Source: Brachypterus glaber
Taxonomy: Eukaryota; Arthropoda; Insecta; Coleoptera; Kateretidae
DNA: 64,000 nt
Direction of reading: 5' to 3'
Assembly: GCA_958510825.1 (NCBI GenBank)
Contig: OY294048.1
Location: 12,293,589 to 12,357,588 of the forward strand
Of this stretch, positions 1 through 13,300 are shown piece by piece. Positions within the stretch are counted from its first letter, which is position 1, and each line of letters opens with the position of its first letter. The position numbers were made by a program, and so were the translations under genes. Under the pieces are notes generated by a model. The model saw nothing but the letters and a program-made list of their open reading frames with translations, was not told the DNA's origin and ran no database searches.

Positions 1-260
1 GTCAGCTGATTTTACATATCTGCTGTCAGAAAACAATTAAACCGCAAACACAAAACGTCAAATAAATAAAATTAATTTTAAGACAATTTTTTTGGATGTT
101 TAGATCGTAGGAAAAATAGCATACGCCCCTCGACGCAAACCTATTTCAGTGCACTTCTAGTGCTTTTTTTACTCGGCCGCCTTGTCAAAAAATAAGCACT
201 CTCGTGCACTGAAAACTAGGTTCGCGTAATATACTAATAATTTTTTTTTGACATATCAGT

Positions 261-900
261 CCCCAGGTAGCAAGGGATGTTATATTACAAGAAATTAACA
301 TCACTTTTGGGTGTATTTTTAAACTAAATCATAACATCACATAATATTGAAAAATAACATGTATTTAACATCACATTTGCAACGTAACGTTAATGTCATG
401 TTATTTTGCTTCTCACCGACGTTCGAAGCAAAAAAATCGATATAAGATAATGTTGAGAGAGTAAATTATTATAAGGAAATTGTATACACATTATAAAATT
501 TCCAATGGATAGGGGGCTCTGCCGAGCTTCTCAAGACCACGGACACGGATTAAAGGAATATATTCTCCGCTTAATCTGCAATTTCGTATTTAGAATCTAT
601 CTGTTTCAATCTGTGATTGATTCAATTACTGATTGATTTTAAATCCGATTTTTTATAGGGTTTTATATAGAAAAAGTTAATATCCTAGGATATTATTCAA
701 ATATTAAAGTACCAGTAACGGCATCCATAAGATATTAGATATAACAGCGCAGGAATGTGGATTTATGATGTCACAAACATGTTATTTTCGGGATGTCATT
801 GTGTGATGTTATTAGGGGCGGACTTAGGACAATCTTAACATCACATGTCACATATTAACGTGGCTTTCACATGAATGTCATGTTATTTTGCTACCTGGGG
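261..900. repeat. MITE-like element with 13-bp perfect terminal inverted repeats
   Basis: CCCCAGGTAGCAA at 261-273 is exactly complemented at 888-900. The interior is non-coding and carries many TAACATCAC and ATGTTAT words on both strands. No clear target-site duplication was found. It lies in the receptor intron left of the first visible exon. Confidence 0.75.
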
Positions 901-1242
901 CTTTTTAAGCTAGAGCTTAATTAGGTAGTAGAAAAAATTATGTTTAAAACGAAAAAATAACAATACCCTCCAACTGTCCACGCCACAGCTGAGGTGCGCC
1001 CTCTATGCACGGATTAAAGATACAAGTCGTTTGCGAAAAACCTTTACATTAATTTATTTCAAGAACGCTTTGATTTAGGCCCACTTACATCAAAGATGGT
1101 TTAACTTTAAACTCAGATTAAATTGAAGGTCGAAAAAATAAAAACATGTCCAAAAAATGTGCGGCCATTGTTATTTCTTGCTTGACTTTATATTTAATCT
1201 CGACCAACAATTCCAATTAAAAACGTAATCTCTAAATTTTAG

Positions 1243-1352
1243 GAATGGAATGACTATAAGCTGAAGTGGAATCCGGACGACTACGGCGGCGTCGAGACTC
1301 TTCATGTTCCTTCTGAACACATTTGGCTTCCGGATATAGTACTGTATAACAA
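1243..1352 (+). CDS. nAChRalpha1: nAChR alpha1 exon: 110-bp ligand-binding-domain exon
   Basis: The exon follows a 3' splice site (aattttag) and ends at aa|gtaagt. It is 110 bp, the conserved size of this exon across nAChR genes. It reads [16 protein letters not shown], then V-E-T-L-H and [16 protein letters not shown], the loop D/loop A region of the extracellular domain. It ends in phase 2, inside the codon after the last asparagine. The next family segment (ADGNYEV...) should follow but was not found. Confidence 0.93.
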
Positions 1353-4300
1353 GTAAGTGACAATTTAATATTTTACTCGAGTGCGTGATTAATTTTCCAA
1401 ATTGGAATTCCTCTTGTCTCAGAAGCTTCGAGTAGTATATGATGTTATCATGTAATGAAATAAGTTATTTCAAACAGAACATGTAATATTATCAGTTTTA
1501 AGAATACCCTTCAGAAAGATTACAATTAATTACTTTACTCCAAACTAATTATACGCCGAGTACTGACACTGACTAATAAAACTGTCTAATTTAAAAACTA
1601 AGGGGCATTTGCCGCTGTTGCTAAGCCGCAAATGAGCATCGTTGTCGCTAAGCATTAAAATTCCCTAAAATGTAAGAAATAATTTGACAGTAGAATTTTA
1701 AAGGTGATACATTTTTAAACATCAGTTGAAAATACTTGATTCCAATCTTTTTGCTTTTTTCTAGACTGTAGCAATAAAGCGAAACAACTGATGCATTCAT
1801 TAACTCCTAAACCGGTTCTTCGATTGTAACAAGTTCGTTTTATTTTGTAGAGCTGTTCTTTAGGATTAACAAGCAAGAGCGGTTTTTGCACTAATTTTGA
1901 ATCGCCCTGTGGATTTTTTAGGCAGCGAAATTAAATTTAATTTATCAGTACTATGTTAAACTGAGATTACTTTAAGTTTTATTTCGATGTATGTCTATAT
2001 CTTGCTTAATTTAAAACATACATATTTAATAGCAAAAATAAACCTATCGCGGTTCAATTTACAGACTTCGTTGGCTATGGCATAGAAAAACTAAAATTTT
2101 CTTTCGAAGTTGTATATGTATTTGAACTCAGAAAGGTTTTAAATATCGAGAAAAAAAACACATAGTCAAAAGATTTATCCCATCCTCGTTGATTTTAATT
2201 AATCTCTGCCGATGTAACTCGAAAAACATTTACAGTAGCGTTTTGGGTCAAGTACAGTTGAATAACATACTTGACAAGTACAATTCAATTCTTATTAACT
2301 GATGTATGCTTTCAGAAATATCTGCAATTATTGCTATTACAAGAGCCATTGTTAGTTTAGAATTTTCGTAATTGTACTGGTTGGTTTGGAGCAGCAATGT
2401 TTTTTCATATACAGGGTTATCATTTGAAAATGATCCACCCCAAATATCTCGCAAACTAAGCACAATATGAAAATTCTAAAAAAAGAGGTCAGTTTGTATT
2501 TTCGAGGTAGAAATTTAAGTATTTAATTCTGGAGGTTGTAATTTTTACCCCTTAACAACCAGCTATCCCAACATTTGAATCATTTGAAAGAGCTAACAAT
2601 ATTATATATTTTGGTGAAAACAAAATTTTTAAAATTAACTTATGGGTGATTTTATTTGTAAGGGGTGTCCGCTATCTTGAATTTTAGGGGTGAGTTGCTT
2701 AATATGCATCTTACGATAAAAATGCATGTAACCAATTTTGTTAAGGAGGAAATTTCCAATAATTTTTGTTGTGGTCATTTTTGTAATATATTATTAAAAA
2801 TCGAGTTAATTAAAAATAATCCATGTTGAAGGTAACATTTTTTTTTTAATTTTTCAGCCAAATTATTTATCGGAGGATTTTAAGCAAAATTGTAGGTCTT
2901 GAAATTCTCTATAAGTTCCCTATATTATAAATCTTCATAGGTACTTTGGTACGCTTGCAAAGGGCGCAACTTGACTTTCAGCGCCCACTGTAACCGTAAA
3001 AAAATACTTATGAAAATGCATAATGTATAAAACTTATAGAGAAATTTAAGAGCTACAAGTTTTCTCATAACCTCCAATGAATAATTTGGCTGAAAAATCG
3101 AAAAACCTATTTCACCCCAACATGGCGATTTGTGAATATTTATAACTCGATTGTTATTAATATATTAAAAAATTGATTCAAACAAAAATTGTTGGAAATT
3201 TCCTCCTTAATAAAATTGGTTGGATGCATTTTTATTGTAAGATGGATATTTAGCTAGATAACCGCACTCAACCCCTAAAATTCAAGATAGCGGACACCCC
3301 TTGAGCAAATTACCCGGTGAAAACTAACAGGAGTGTCCTGTTACTGTCCACTACTAACCTTTAAAATATCAGCCCGTGTATGTACATTTATTGCAATTTA
3401 ACATTGGATATTTCTTGTTATTTGACTGGACTATGACTTATTTAAAAATAATAAGTTCCCTAGTTATAAAATTTACGCAGTCATAAAATACCACTCAGTA
3501 AAATTAAGAAATTAAGTTATTTTACTGTTTTGTAATAAATTTCCCAGGAAAGACATTAGCTTAAAGATTTAAGGAATAACTTAATTTATTTTAGCCGAAA
3601 TGCTAAAGGAATTATGAAGATAAGTACACACAGGGAAATGATTACTAAAAGCAAGTACGTTAGGGTGTTCCAGAATTTTTCTTTTAAATGTTTATGGGCT
3701 CGCCTTAAATTTTATTCTTTTTCACCAAAAAGTTTTCTTGCTATTTTTTTTCTAAATTAGTTAAACACAGGGTGTTCAGTAACTGGCATGCCAAAATTTC
3801 AGCAGTGATTCTACATCCAAAAAATAAAAATAGTTTCTATAAAGGTTGGTCTTTAGAAGATGGACATATTGAATGGGGAACAAAATAAGGCACCAATAAC
3901 ATTTTAACGCTTAACTAAAAAAAAGTATTATTCACCGAAACACCTAAAGTTAGTATTAAAGTAATAGCCTTTTAAAAAGTAACATTTTTGGTGGTATAAA
4001 ATGTTTATGAATTTTTCCGGACGTATAAATCTAAAAACTGTAATGGAATGCATTCCAACAGAAAAATATGATTTTTTTCCAAACAAAAAATCCAGGCTTC
4101 TGGACTACTCTACTATAAAACAAACGAAATAAAGGAAAAGGAAACTTTAACAACAAAAGTTTAAAAGCTAAAATACATATTTTAATTGCATTAAACATAA
4201 TTAATGTAGTTGTTGCTTTCTGAAAAAGCTTTTATTTCCGGAAAACTTACCGCCTTGATTTAAGCATATAAATTATGAATGAACACGTTCGCGGCAAACC

Positions 4301-7300
4301 TAAAATAATAAGCAAATGATAATCTACATTAATTACGTCATTTGCATCGCAAAGCTGTAAGAACACCTCTAGAGAGCAATTACATAATAATGAGCAAAAA
4401 GCTTCTATTATTTTTAAAAAAGTTTTATTAGAACTTTTACTAGATTTCTTTGTTAACTTTAAGAAATTAATAATCCCCTAAGGGAAGTTTTCTTAATTTT
4501 TCTCTAGCCCGCAGTAGTACCTCCAATAATTATAACTTTATATAAGTTTACTTCTACATTAATAACAATATTTGTATTGCAAAGCTGTAGGAACACCTCT
4601 AACATAACTAGCAAAAAGCTTCTATTATTTTATTTGAGATAAGTGGAAAAAAGTTTTATTAGAATTTCTAATATATTTTTTTGTTAACTTAAAGGTATTA
4701 GGGAAGTTTTTCTAATTTTTCTCTAGTTCGGAGTAGTCCCCCTAAAAAGCTTGCTACTACACTAATAACGTCATTTGCACGCAAAACTGTAGGAACACCT
4801 CCAGAAAGCAATCACATAATAATGCGCAATATTTCATACCAGATAGCTAGAAAAAAGTTTTATTAGAACTTCTGATAGATTTCTTTGTCAGCTATAGTAA
4901 AATCTTATAATATTATATACATTTATATAAGTAAATGCGGTTTGTAGGTTTTAGGACTCAAACGCAACAACAATTCTGACACGGTGTGTAATACATACTT
5001 AAATTTGTAAATTTTGTAAGCAACCTAACCTTAAATTGTTGATCCCCTTTTTTTTGATAATGAGTAAGCAAATTATTGTTAATTAATATTTTTCTATATT
5101 AGATTACGGCCCTGAAGAAGAGCGGCAGCATATACCCTCGAAACGTCTTCGAATATATACAAATTGTTGCGTTACTTATATAAACAAATTTTGAGGAAGA
5201 AATAATGATGAATTATATATATTATGCACATTATGCCCACTAGATCTAGTCGGAGAGCTGGTGACTATTTTTATTTAATTATTTTGTCCATTCAAATTAA
5301 GCTATAGCTAAATATATTTTTAAATTGCGAGATCCGATTTCTTTGGGTGCTAGAGGCTCCAAAAGATATGCCAATAAGCTACAAAAAAATCTATTTTTAA
5401 CTTGCCGAGTCATATACATTTCATTTAAAACATTCAGATTAAGCTATTTTTATTTACAATAATTCTGGGGCCAATGGAGTAAGAACAGTCTTTAAAATTT
5501 ACCTTTGACATATGTGATACTTATTTTTTTAAACAAACAACCATTTATAAAATGACATTTTGATTAAATGCAAATTCTTTCGACTTTTTAGTATTAACAT
5601 AATATGTGAAATGAACTTTTTAATGTGTATTTGTGCCCCTTGGCCAGCTGAATATTTGCATAAAACTGTGAAAATAGACTAATCTAAAAGCAATAAATTT
5701 AATGTGTTTGACACGGTAAGTTAAAAATATATTTTTCGGGGACCCCACTTCGCCACCTTTTTGGAGCTTCTAGCACCCAAAGGAACCTGATCCAAGAGCG
5801 CGCAGGAGCACCAACAATCTAAAGACAGTGGTCCCTAGACTATTGTCCTTAGTCCTACCCCAGAAAATAAGATCGTTTTTCAAAAGAGGAACTCTGAAGG
5901 AACTCAGAGGAACTCCGAGGAACTCTTTGTAAAAAGGAACTCTTTTGTACAAATTTCAGACGCGGTCAGAAATTATTATTATTTATTATACCCATGCGGA
6001 GTAACGTCTTTATTTTCAAACTAGATAAGCCGTTACAAACATCCTACCTTTGGGCGCCAATTTTTTTTTGAAGGGGACCAAGAAGTGTGGTGGAAACCGT
6101 TAAACCGTTAGGGACAAAGCTTTGTTTCTTGAAGGTAATTTTGGGGCGCCAATATTTGTTTCGAAGGGGCGCCAAGTTTGGTAGAAATCGTCAGGGACAA
6201 AGTTTATTTTCTTGAAGGTAAATTTGGGGCGCCATTTTTTATTATTTTATTTTTTAGGAACTCTTTTGTACAAATTTCAGCGCGGTTAGCCCCTCGGTTA
6301 TAAATGTTTTCCAGAAAAAAAAGACAAAAATTCTATATTACGGATTCGAAATGGAGTCTAATTTTTTGTCCAGTATAGTTTTTTACGAATTATATAAATT
6401 ATAGGAAAATTAAAATTATAATTTTTAATATCAGAACTCTAAGCACGTATGATCTTTATTACTTGGCTCTTACAAAGTAATTTATTTGCGTTTATATGTA
6501 ATTGTTCCTGAGTAGATTGTTGTGTCAGCAACACTTTACAGCTTCGCTCTTATTCAGGACTCTGATTTATTGCCTTCCTAAAGAATAACATAAAAATGTC
6601 ACCAGTAAAGAACTACCAGAATCCGCAATATACACTTTGAAAGTAAATGGCCACCGGCGGATAAGATCGCTTAATGACAAATATAGAAATATAGGAAAAT
6701 TCTTTTTTTATTTCTATTTTTTCTCCCAAAGAGTTATCCATTGCGGACGCTAAATAAAACAGATCTTTTGTACTTTGACACAAAACAAAATGGGAAAACT
6801 TTTACAAAAAAATGGTTGTATCACTGATTTCTTATTCATTTAGCATATACACTGTATTTAACAGTATATTATTTTCAAAATGGATCAATTTTAAAATTTT
6901 AAAAACATTATTTTTTAGAAAAAATCCTCAAATTGGTTGATTTTTATTTTGAGCATCATCTTTTAATTTTACTCACATAGGTGACGTCCTAACCTTCTGG
7001 CGTCAAAGGACGCTACCTTTAAAAGTTTAAATAGGACTACTTGTCAAGATATTCCTCATTTGAAAGCTTGTGTGATTATGGGTTTCGAAAATTTATTTCT
7101 GTCAAAATGACATCAATAATAAACTTTCAAAATGACATTAATAATTATTAATGTAAAAGAGTATATTAAAGTACTAGTTTCATAACATACGTTTTTAGCA
7201 CACGAGTACAAGTTTAGAAAACGAGCCGCTTGCGGCGAGTTTTCTAAAGTACTAGTGCGCTAAAAACATGTTATGAAATGAGTGCTTCATAAAATTTTTG

Positions 7301-10300
7301 CTATTTTGCTCTAAAATTTAAAAAAACTTACATTTAAATTGATGACTGATTTAGGGATTTTTGTTTTGGATTGGCATTACACCATGTTTAAAATTCTAAG
7401 AACAAATGATATTTTGATATATTTTATAGTCATCTCTTCTCTTTTTTACTGCAATTAACCAAGCCACAATTTTAACATGGTAAAAATAACCTAAACACAA
7501 AATTTTGTAGAAAATTCAACTTTAAAGCGACATTGACATTTGCACGGAAAACGTCAAGCGATACGCCAGGTCTGTTGCCAACCCAAAAGAACAAAAAGTA
7601 CAGACCTCTTATGAGCCTATAAGAACACGCAAAATGCGTGTGATCATGAGCTTATAAGAGTCGCAAAATAGAAAAAATAAATAATAGCTTAAATGTTTCT
7701 CAAGGGCAAAATTTGAACTATGTCCTTGAGAAATATTTGAGGTATTATTTATTTTAAAAATTCCACATCAATAATGATGTAAAAGTGACGATTTGATCAA
7801 ATTCCGAGAGGACTGTTTTAAGTCTCAAGCTCCTTGTCGAAAACTCATCATAATAAGAGAATATAGCCTTCACACCAAGAACTCTTTGGGTAAATGGCAA
7901 AGAAATCAATAATTATTGATTTCTATAATTATAATTATAATTATAAAATAAATAAATAATTATTTTGCCTCAAATACTCTCTATTTTCAGTGTAGTCTGA
8001 AACTTTAGACAATAGAAATATTTTTGTATGGTAGCTTTTTTGTGATGCAGCAGCAAATTGTTAAAAGTTTCAAATTTAAAATTCAATTCAATAATAATGT
8101 AAAATATATGTATTCAACTTTTCCTATTAAACTAGAACAATGTTTTGTTAGAAAGATTTAAAAAAGTTAAATACGTTTGCTGCCTCTGTAAGTCCGACAT
8201 TCATTAATACAGGGTGCCCGTTTTTCGACCTGAAGCATGGGTTACTCGGTTATTGTAAGAGATAAAAGATCGGTTAAATTAGAAAAAAGTTGCGCATTTT
8301 TATGCTGAGAAATAATCTAAAAAGAAATTTGACATGACATTTTTTGTTTTTTTATTATCGCAAAAAAAATAAAAATCCCGAATTTCGTTTTTATTTTTTT
8401 GAGCGAAAAACGACAAAGCTAGACGTTTTTAATTGAAACATTGTTAAGGTACTATTTTGCAAGGAATCTAAATCTGTTATAATATTTTCCATGGCATTTT
8501 AGATGCTAGATGCAAGATGCAAGACCAAGTAAGAAATCTTACTTACCGATAAAAATTTAATTCATAATAATTTCTTGATGTTTCATTCATAATTTGCGGA
8601 TTTCTAATATAATGCGCATGCGTAAGCGGGCAACTTCGCCAATTTTAATGCAAGGTCTTGGTAAATTACAAGGAATAAACAATTTTTAATTACTGGAAAA
8701 TTTTAGTTATTTGATGCATAATATTTATAGAATATTATTTTATCTTCTTATCTGTACAAAATAAACATGACAACAAAGCGGAAAAAAGATCGGGGCTACC
8801 AAATTTGTTTAGTTGGATAATGAATGAAACAAAAGATATTATGAATAATGTATGTTGGTATAACTGGTCCACTGAAATACTACATAATATGCTATAGACT
8901 ATAGTCTATAGCCTATAGTAATAATATTAACTATACCGGGTGTCCCAACTCTATTAACCCAGCGATTTTCTCGTAAACTAAAAGAGATAATCTTAAATAA
9001 GACAACTTAAACTATCTTTTAGCATATATTTGATACTTTCAGCTCTTGAAATGTGGGCAGGGGGGCTTAGAGGGAAATTTTTTTAAATAGAAAGGGGGGT
9101 TGTGTGATACATCATTTTAAAGCTTATAAAATTCTCCATTTAACTATATTTTTTTAAATTTTTTAAACATTTTTTTCTGGGTTTAAAATAGGGTTGAAAA
9201 GGGGTATTCTTGTTAAAAAATCAGACAGTTTTTTAAAAATTACTTATTTCATGATGAAAAAACGTAAATTATACTTTTAAACCAATTTTAATTGACATAA
9301 ATAAAAAATTACAAAAAAAAAATTACAAAATCGCATTTTTTAGCACAAAAAATTAAAAAATCAAAAAATTGTTTAAAAAGTTAAAAAATATACAGTCCAA
9401 TAGGGAATTTTATTTGTTTTAAAATTATGTATCACACGACCTCCCTTTTTATTTAAAAAAATTTCCTCCCATGCCCCCCTGCCCACATTTTAAGAGCCGA
9501 AAGTATCAAATGTATGCTAAAAGATAGTTTAAGTTGTCTAATTTAAGATGGTTTTCGCAGAACTTAATTATCTCTTTTAGTTTTCGAGAAAATCTCTGGG
9601 TAAATGTTGGGACACCCGGTATAATACTATTAAAATAATCAAAATCTTGGTGGAACTAGATAACATTATCAGTTTATTGCCTTAGTCATGAAACAGCGGC
9701 AATAATCCGCGAAACGATAGTAATTCTGTAAATTTTTTTTTAAATTAAATTTCCTATATTCCTTGCACTCTCTAAGGATACGAATAATAACTTTAAACAT
9801 TACATGTAACTTAATATTTTATTACGTACATTTTACGTAAGTTGTAATGTCATTAATTCATAAGAAAATTGTAATAGTATTCGTAGAAATTCTGTGTAAG
9901 TTACCAAAATGCTGCAAAAGTCCTATTAGCACCGACACCAATGCCTATTTGGAGACAATTTTGGTGCCATTGACAAAAAAAAACATTAGAGGAAAATAGC
10001 AAGCGGTGGGTAGCTGAAACGGAGAATGAGGAGAAAAAGTAAAAATTAAAAAAGAAATAGGTTTTTGCGTTTTATTGCAGGTAAACTAACAGATGTTTTG
10101 TATATTTTTACCGGTCATTTATTTTTATTATTATTCGTAAAATATATTTTTTAGTAAAAAGTCAAAAAATAAAAAATAAAAATATTTAAGATTTCAAAAA
10201 AATTAAAAAAAATTTGGTTGGTAGGGTTTTTAAACTTTAGGAGAAAAAAATAGTATAAATAGTATAATAGGTTTTTAGGTATTTAATTTCTTTAATATAC

Positions 10301-13300
10301 ATACAATGTAAAATTACCAGCAGAAGAATATTTTAAAAAATAAGCAATCATTTAAGCAAATTAATTATTATGTGTGACTTACTCATCATATCTTCCCAAC
10401 ATCTTGTATCATTAGGGAATATTCGCTTTGATTAATTGTGCAATTAACTGGAACATTTTCATTCTAAGATGGCTTTATAAATTATTTTGGTTTATTTTTG
10501 TAATTAATTGCTTAAAATATAATGGATGATAAATTGGGGGTAAAATAAGAAAGTAACATTAAGATTAAATTGTAAAATTCATATGATTTACATCGATTTT
10601 TTACAGGAAATTTAACTGAACCTTTAATTCCTTTAAATTTTCCTTTTGGACTAAACTAACGATGACGAAATAATATAATTTCTTTTAAAATTTTGGTACC
10701 GACTGCCGGTAGTTAAATTGCAGATTGCCGTAGGGTAAGCAGTACAGTGATTAGCCTCCAGATAGTGACTGGCCACCTAAATTTCAATTTAAAATAATAA
10801 CGTTTCTGTGTGTTTTATTTAAAATTTGAATATACTTTGAATATCCATTATGCCAGTTTACGGGCACACATTTACTCTATTAGAGGGAGCTACTATACAA
10901 TAATAACAAAAATTATTAAGTGATAGGTGCGAATCCGCCACTTTCTTAAGAAAACTTTAAGAAACTGCTCAACTTTGGTAAGTTTTTTTCTTAATAATAA
11001 TAATAATAATAATAACAACTACTCGTTTCCCAACCTCAGACAAATACGTCATAACAAGCCTGATGTTGTCCTACTCGATATTCGTACCAAGACAATGTTT
11101 GTTATTGAATTTTCAGCTCCAGCTGAAATAAACATTGTCTTGAAGGACGAGGAAAAACGGACAAGATATCAAGATCTGCTGTTTGAGCTCCGTAGGCTAT
11201 ATCCAGGTCACTTTATCAGACTACTCCCCACGGACGTGGGGAGTAATTGTTGGTTAACTACCAGCGCATCGCCTGATGCATCGGAGCTGAGGAGGATCCG
11301 TCTGATTTGCTATTAAAATAATAATAATAATAATTTTATCCGGTCGCATTCNNNNNNNNNNNNNNNNNNNNNNNNNNNNNNNNNNNNNNNNNNNNNNNNN
11401 NNNNNNNNNNNNNNNNNNNNNNNNNNNNNNNNNNNNNNNNNNNNNNNNNNNNNNNNNNNNNNNNNNNNNNNNNNNNNNNNNNNNNNNNNNNNNNNNNNNN
11501 NNNNNNNNNNNNNNNNNNNNNNNNNNNNNNNNNNNNNNNNNNNNNNNNNNNATTCCGCGCTCGCGGGACCGTCATACTCGCCTACCAGCTCGTATGACAA
11601 ACTTTCCGCTCACGCGGAATATTGTCTATTCCATACTAGTTATAGAATATACTATTCTATGACTGTTTTAGAATGTAGATGAATACACACTTATCAAACA
11701 TGAATCTATTCTAGTTCTTGATACGGTACCATGTGGTGCGTTGCGTTTGCTTTGAAATTACATCTATGACTATAGTCTAGTTTTTTTCTTAAAATTTGAC
11801 CCAGGGCTTTTTAATTATTTTATGTCAAAAGACTAAAAATGCGCCATCTTTTATTGATTATTTAAACCATGTTATTTGTCAGAACAATCTGCGCCTCTGG
11901 ATATGCCTTAAATCCATCCAAGTTGTCATATTTGTAGTCGAAAAAAAAGTATAGTTTATAAGTTATGGAATAGTCAATCTGCGTTCACGGAACGGTAGAG
12001 GCCAAGGTTCAGTTTTTTAACTGATAGGTATCAAAATTGTTTTTTTTCCTTTTTTAAACAAAGAACTTTTTTACTAGAGCAAGACTCCTTGAGGAAGCTA
12101 ATTTTCGTAAAAGAAATGTATTTGTCTGTTGGTCTGTCCAAAGTTATTAGCTGGATTGTGCCAAGGGCGGTATAAATTACATTTTTTTATTATTTTTTTT
12201 TTTTTGAAAAACCGTCAAGGTATGCAAATTGGAGGAAATCTTGGAAATAGTATCTCGAGTAAATCCGATATTCTTTACCAAACTTGGGGCTTTATTTATG
12301 TAAATTTTATTTTTTTTTTGAGGTAATCCTGCAGAAAATTTTGAGGTAATTTTAAAGGATTACCCCCTTAAGTTAATTAAGGTATACAATTTTTTTCCAG
12401 CGGTTTATCTATAGAGGAAATTATTCTTTTATTAACAGAACTATTTTCTTTTGCCTAATAACATGAGAAAGAGTAGTAGCAGGGTAAGTGGCGAACCATG
12501 GCGAACAGTGGAAAAATTCAGCTTTTGTTTGGAAAAAATTCTGCCGACGCGTCGCGATGGTAGAGAATTCGATCAATTTTAATAAAAAAAAAATGGAAAG
12601 TACTCGTAAGGCTTTATGTTTTAGAGTAATGCTGCGGCAAAGTAGCTTTGCGTTAACCTAACCTAAAAAATTTAGAACAATATTGGGTCCCAATTTTGTT
12701 AACTAAATTGATCCAAATATTTAATCTGCAATTACTCAGTCAATTTTCATCGTAAAACGATGGGTTTTTTTTAAGTTGACTATTTTTTCCCTGGTTATTC
12801 AATACTTCAAAAATAAAATTATTTTGTCGAACGGTTTTAAAAATATGAAAAATTACGACGTAGAAGAATCTAATAGCTCTCATTCAATAGCTAAGAAAAT
12901 TTCCTATACCCATATTAGGAATTCCACGTTCAGGAAATTCAAAATTAGCAAAAAAAAAAACGATGGTTAAAATTTTTTTAGGTTAGGTTAAGGAAAATCT
13001 ACTTTGCCGCAGCATTACTCTAAAACATAAAGCCTTACGCCATTTTTTTAAATTAAAATTGATCAAATTCTCTACCGTCGGCAGAATTTTGTCCAAAAAA
13101 AAAAAGCTGAATTTTCCCACTGTGTGGCGGTTTACAAAAATCTGATATATCGCCGGTCTATTTCAAAACCGGCTATAATAAGTTTTTTATTTTCACATTT
13201 TATATCTTATCTACACTTTTTTATTAAACATTTCTAAAGTCCTTTATTAAAACTGAGTAAATATAAAAATTCATTGCTTTTAATTCTAAATTGAGTTGCT

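Noticed and set aside
4318..4912. CRISPR array
   Set aside because: Units are about 230 bp and diverged, without spacer structure, in a eukaryotic intron.
5770..5952. 60-codon - strand frame
   Set aside because: Built from the AGGAACTC tandem block and an inverted-repeat arm.
11313..11600. Open frames spanning the N gap
   Set aside because: They exist only because N translates as X.
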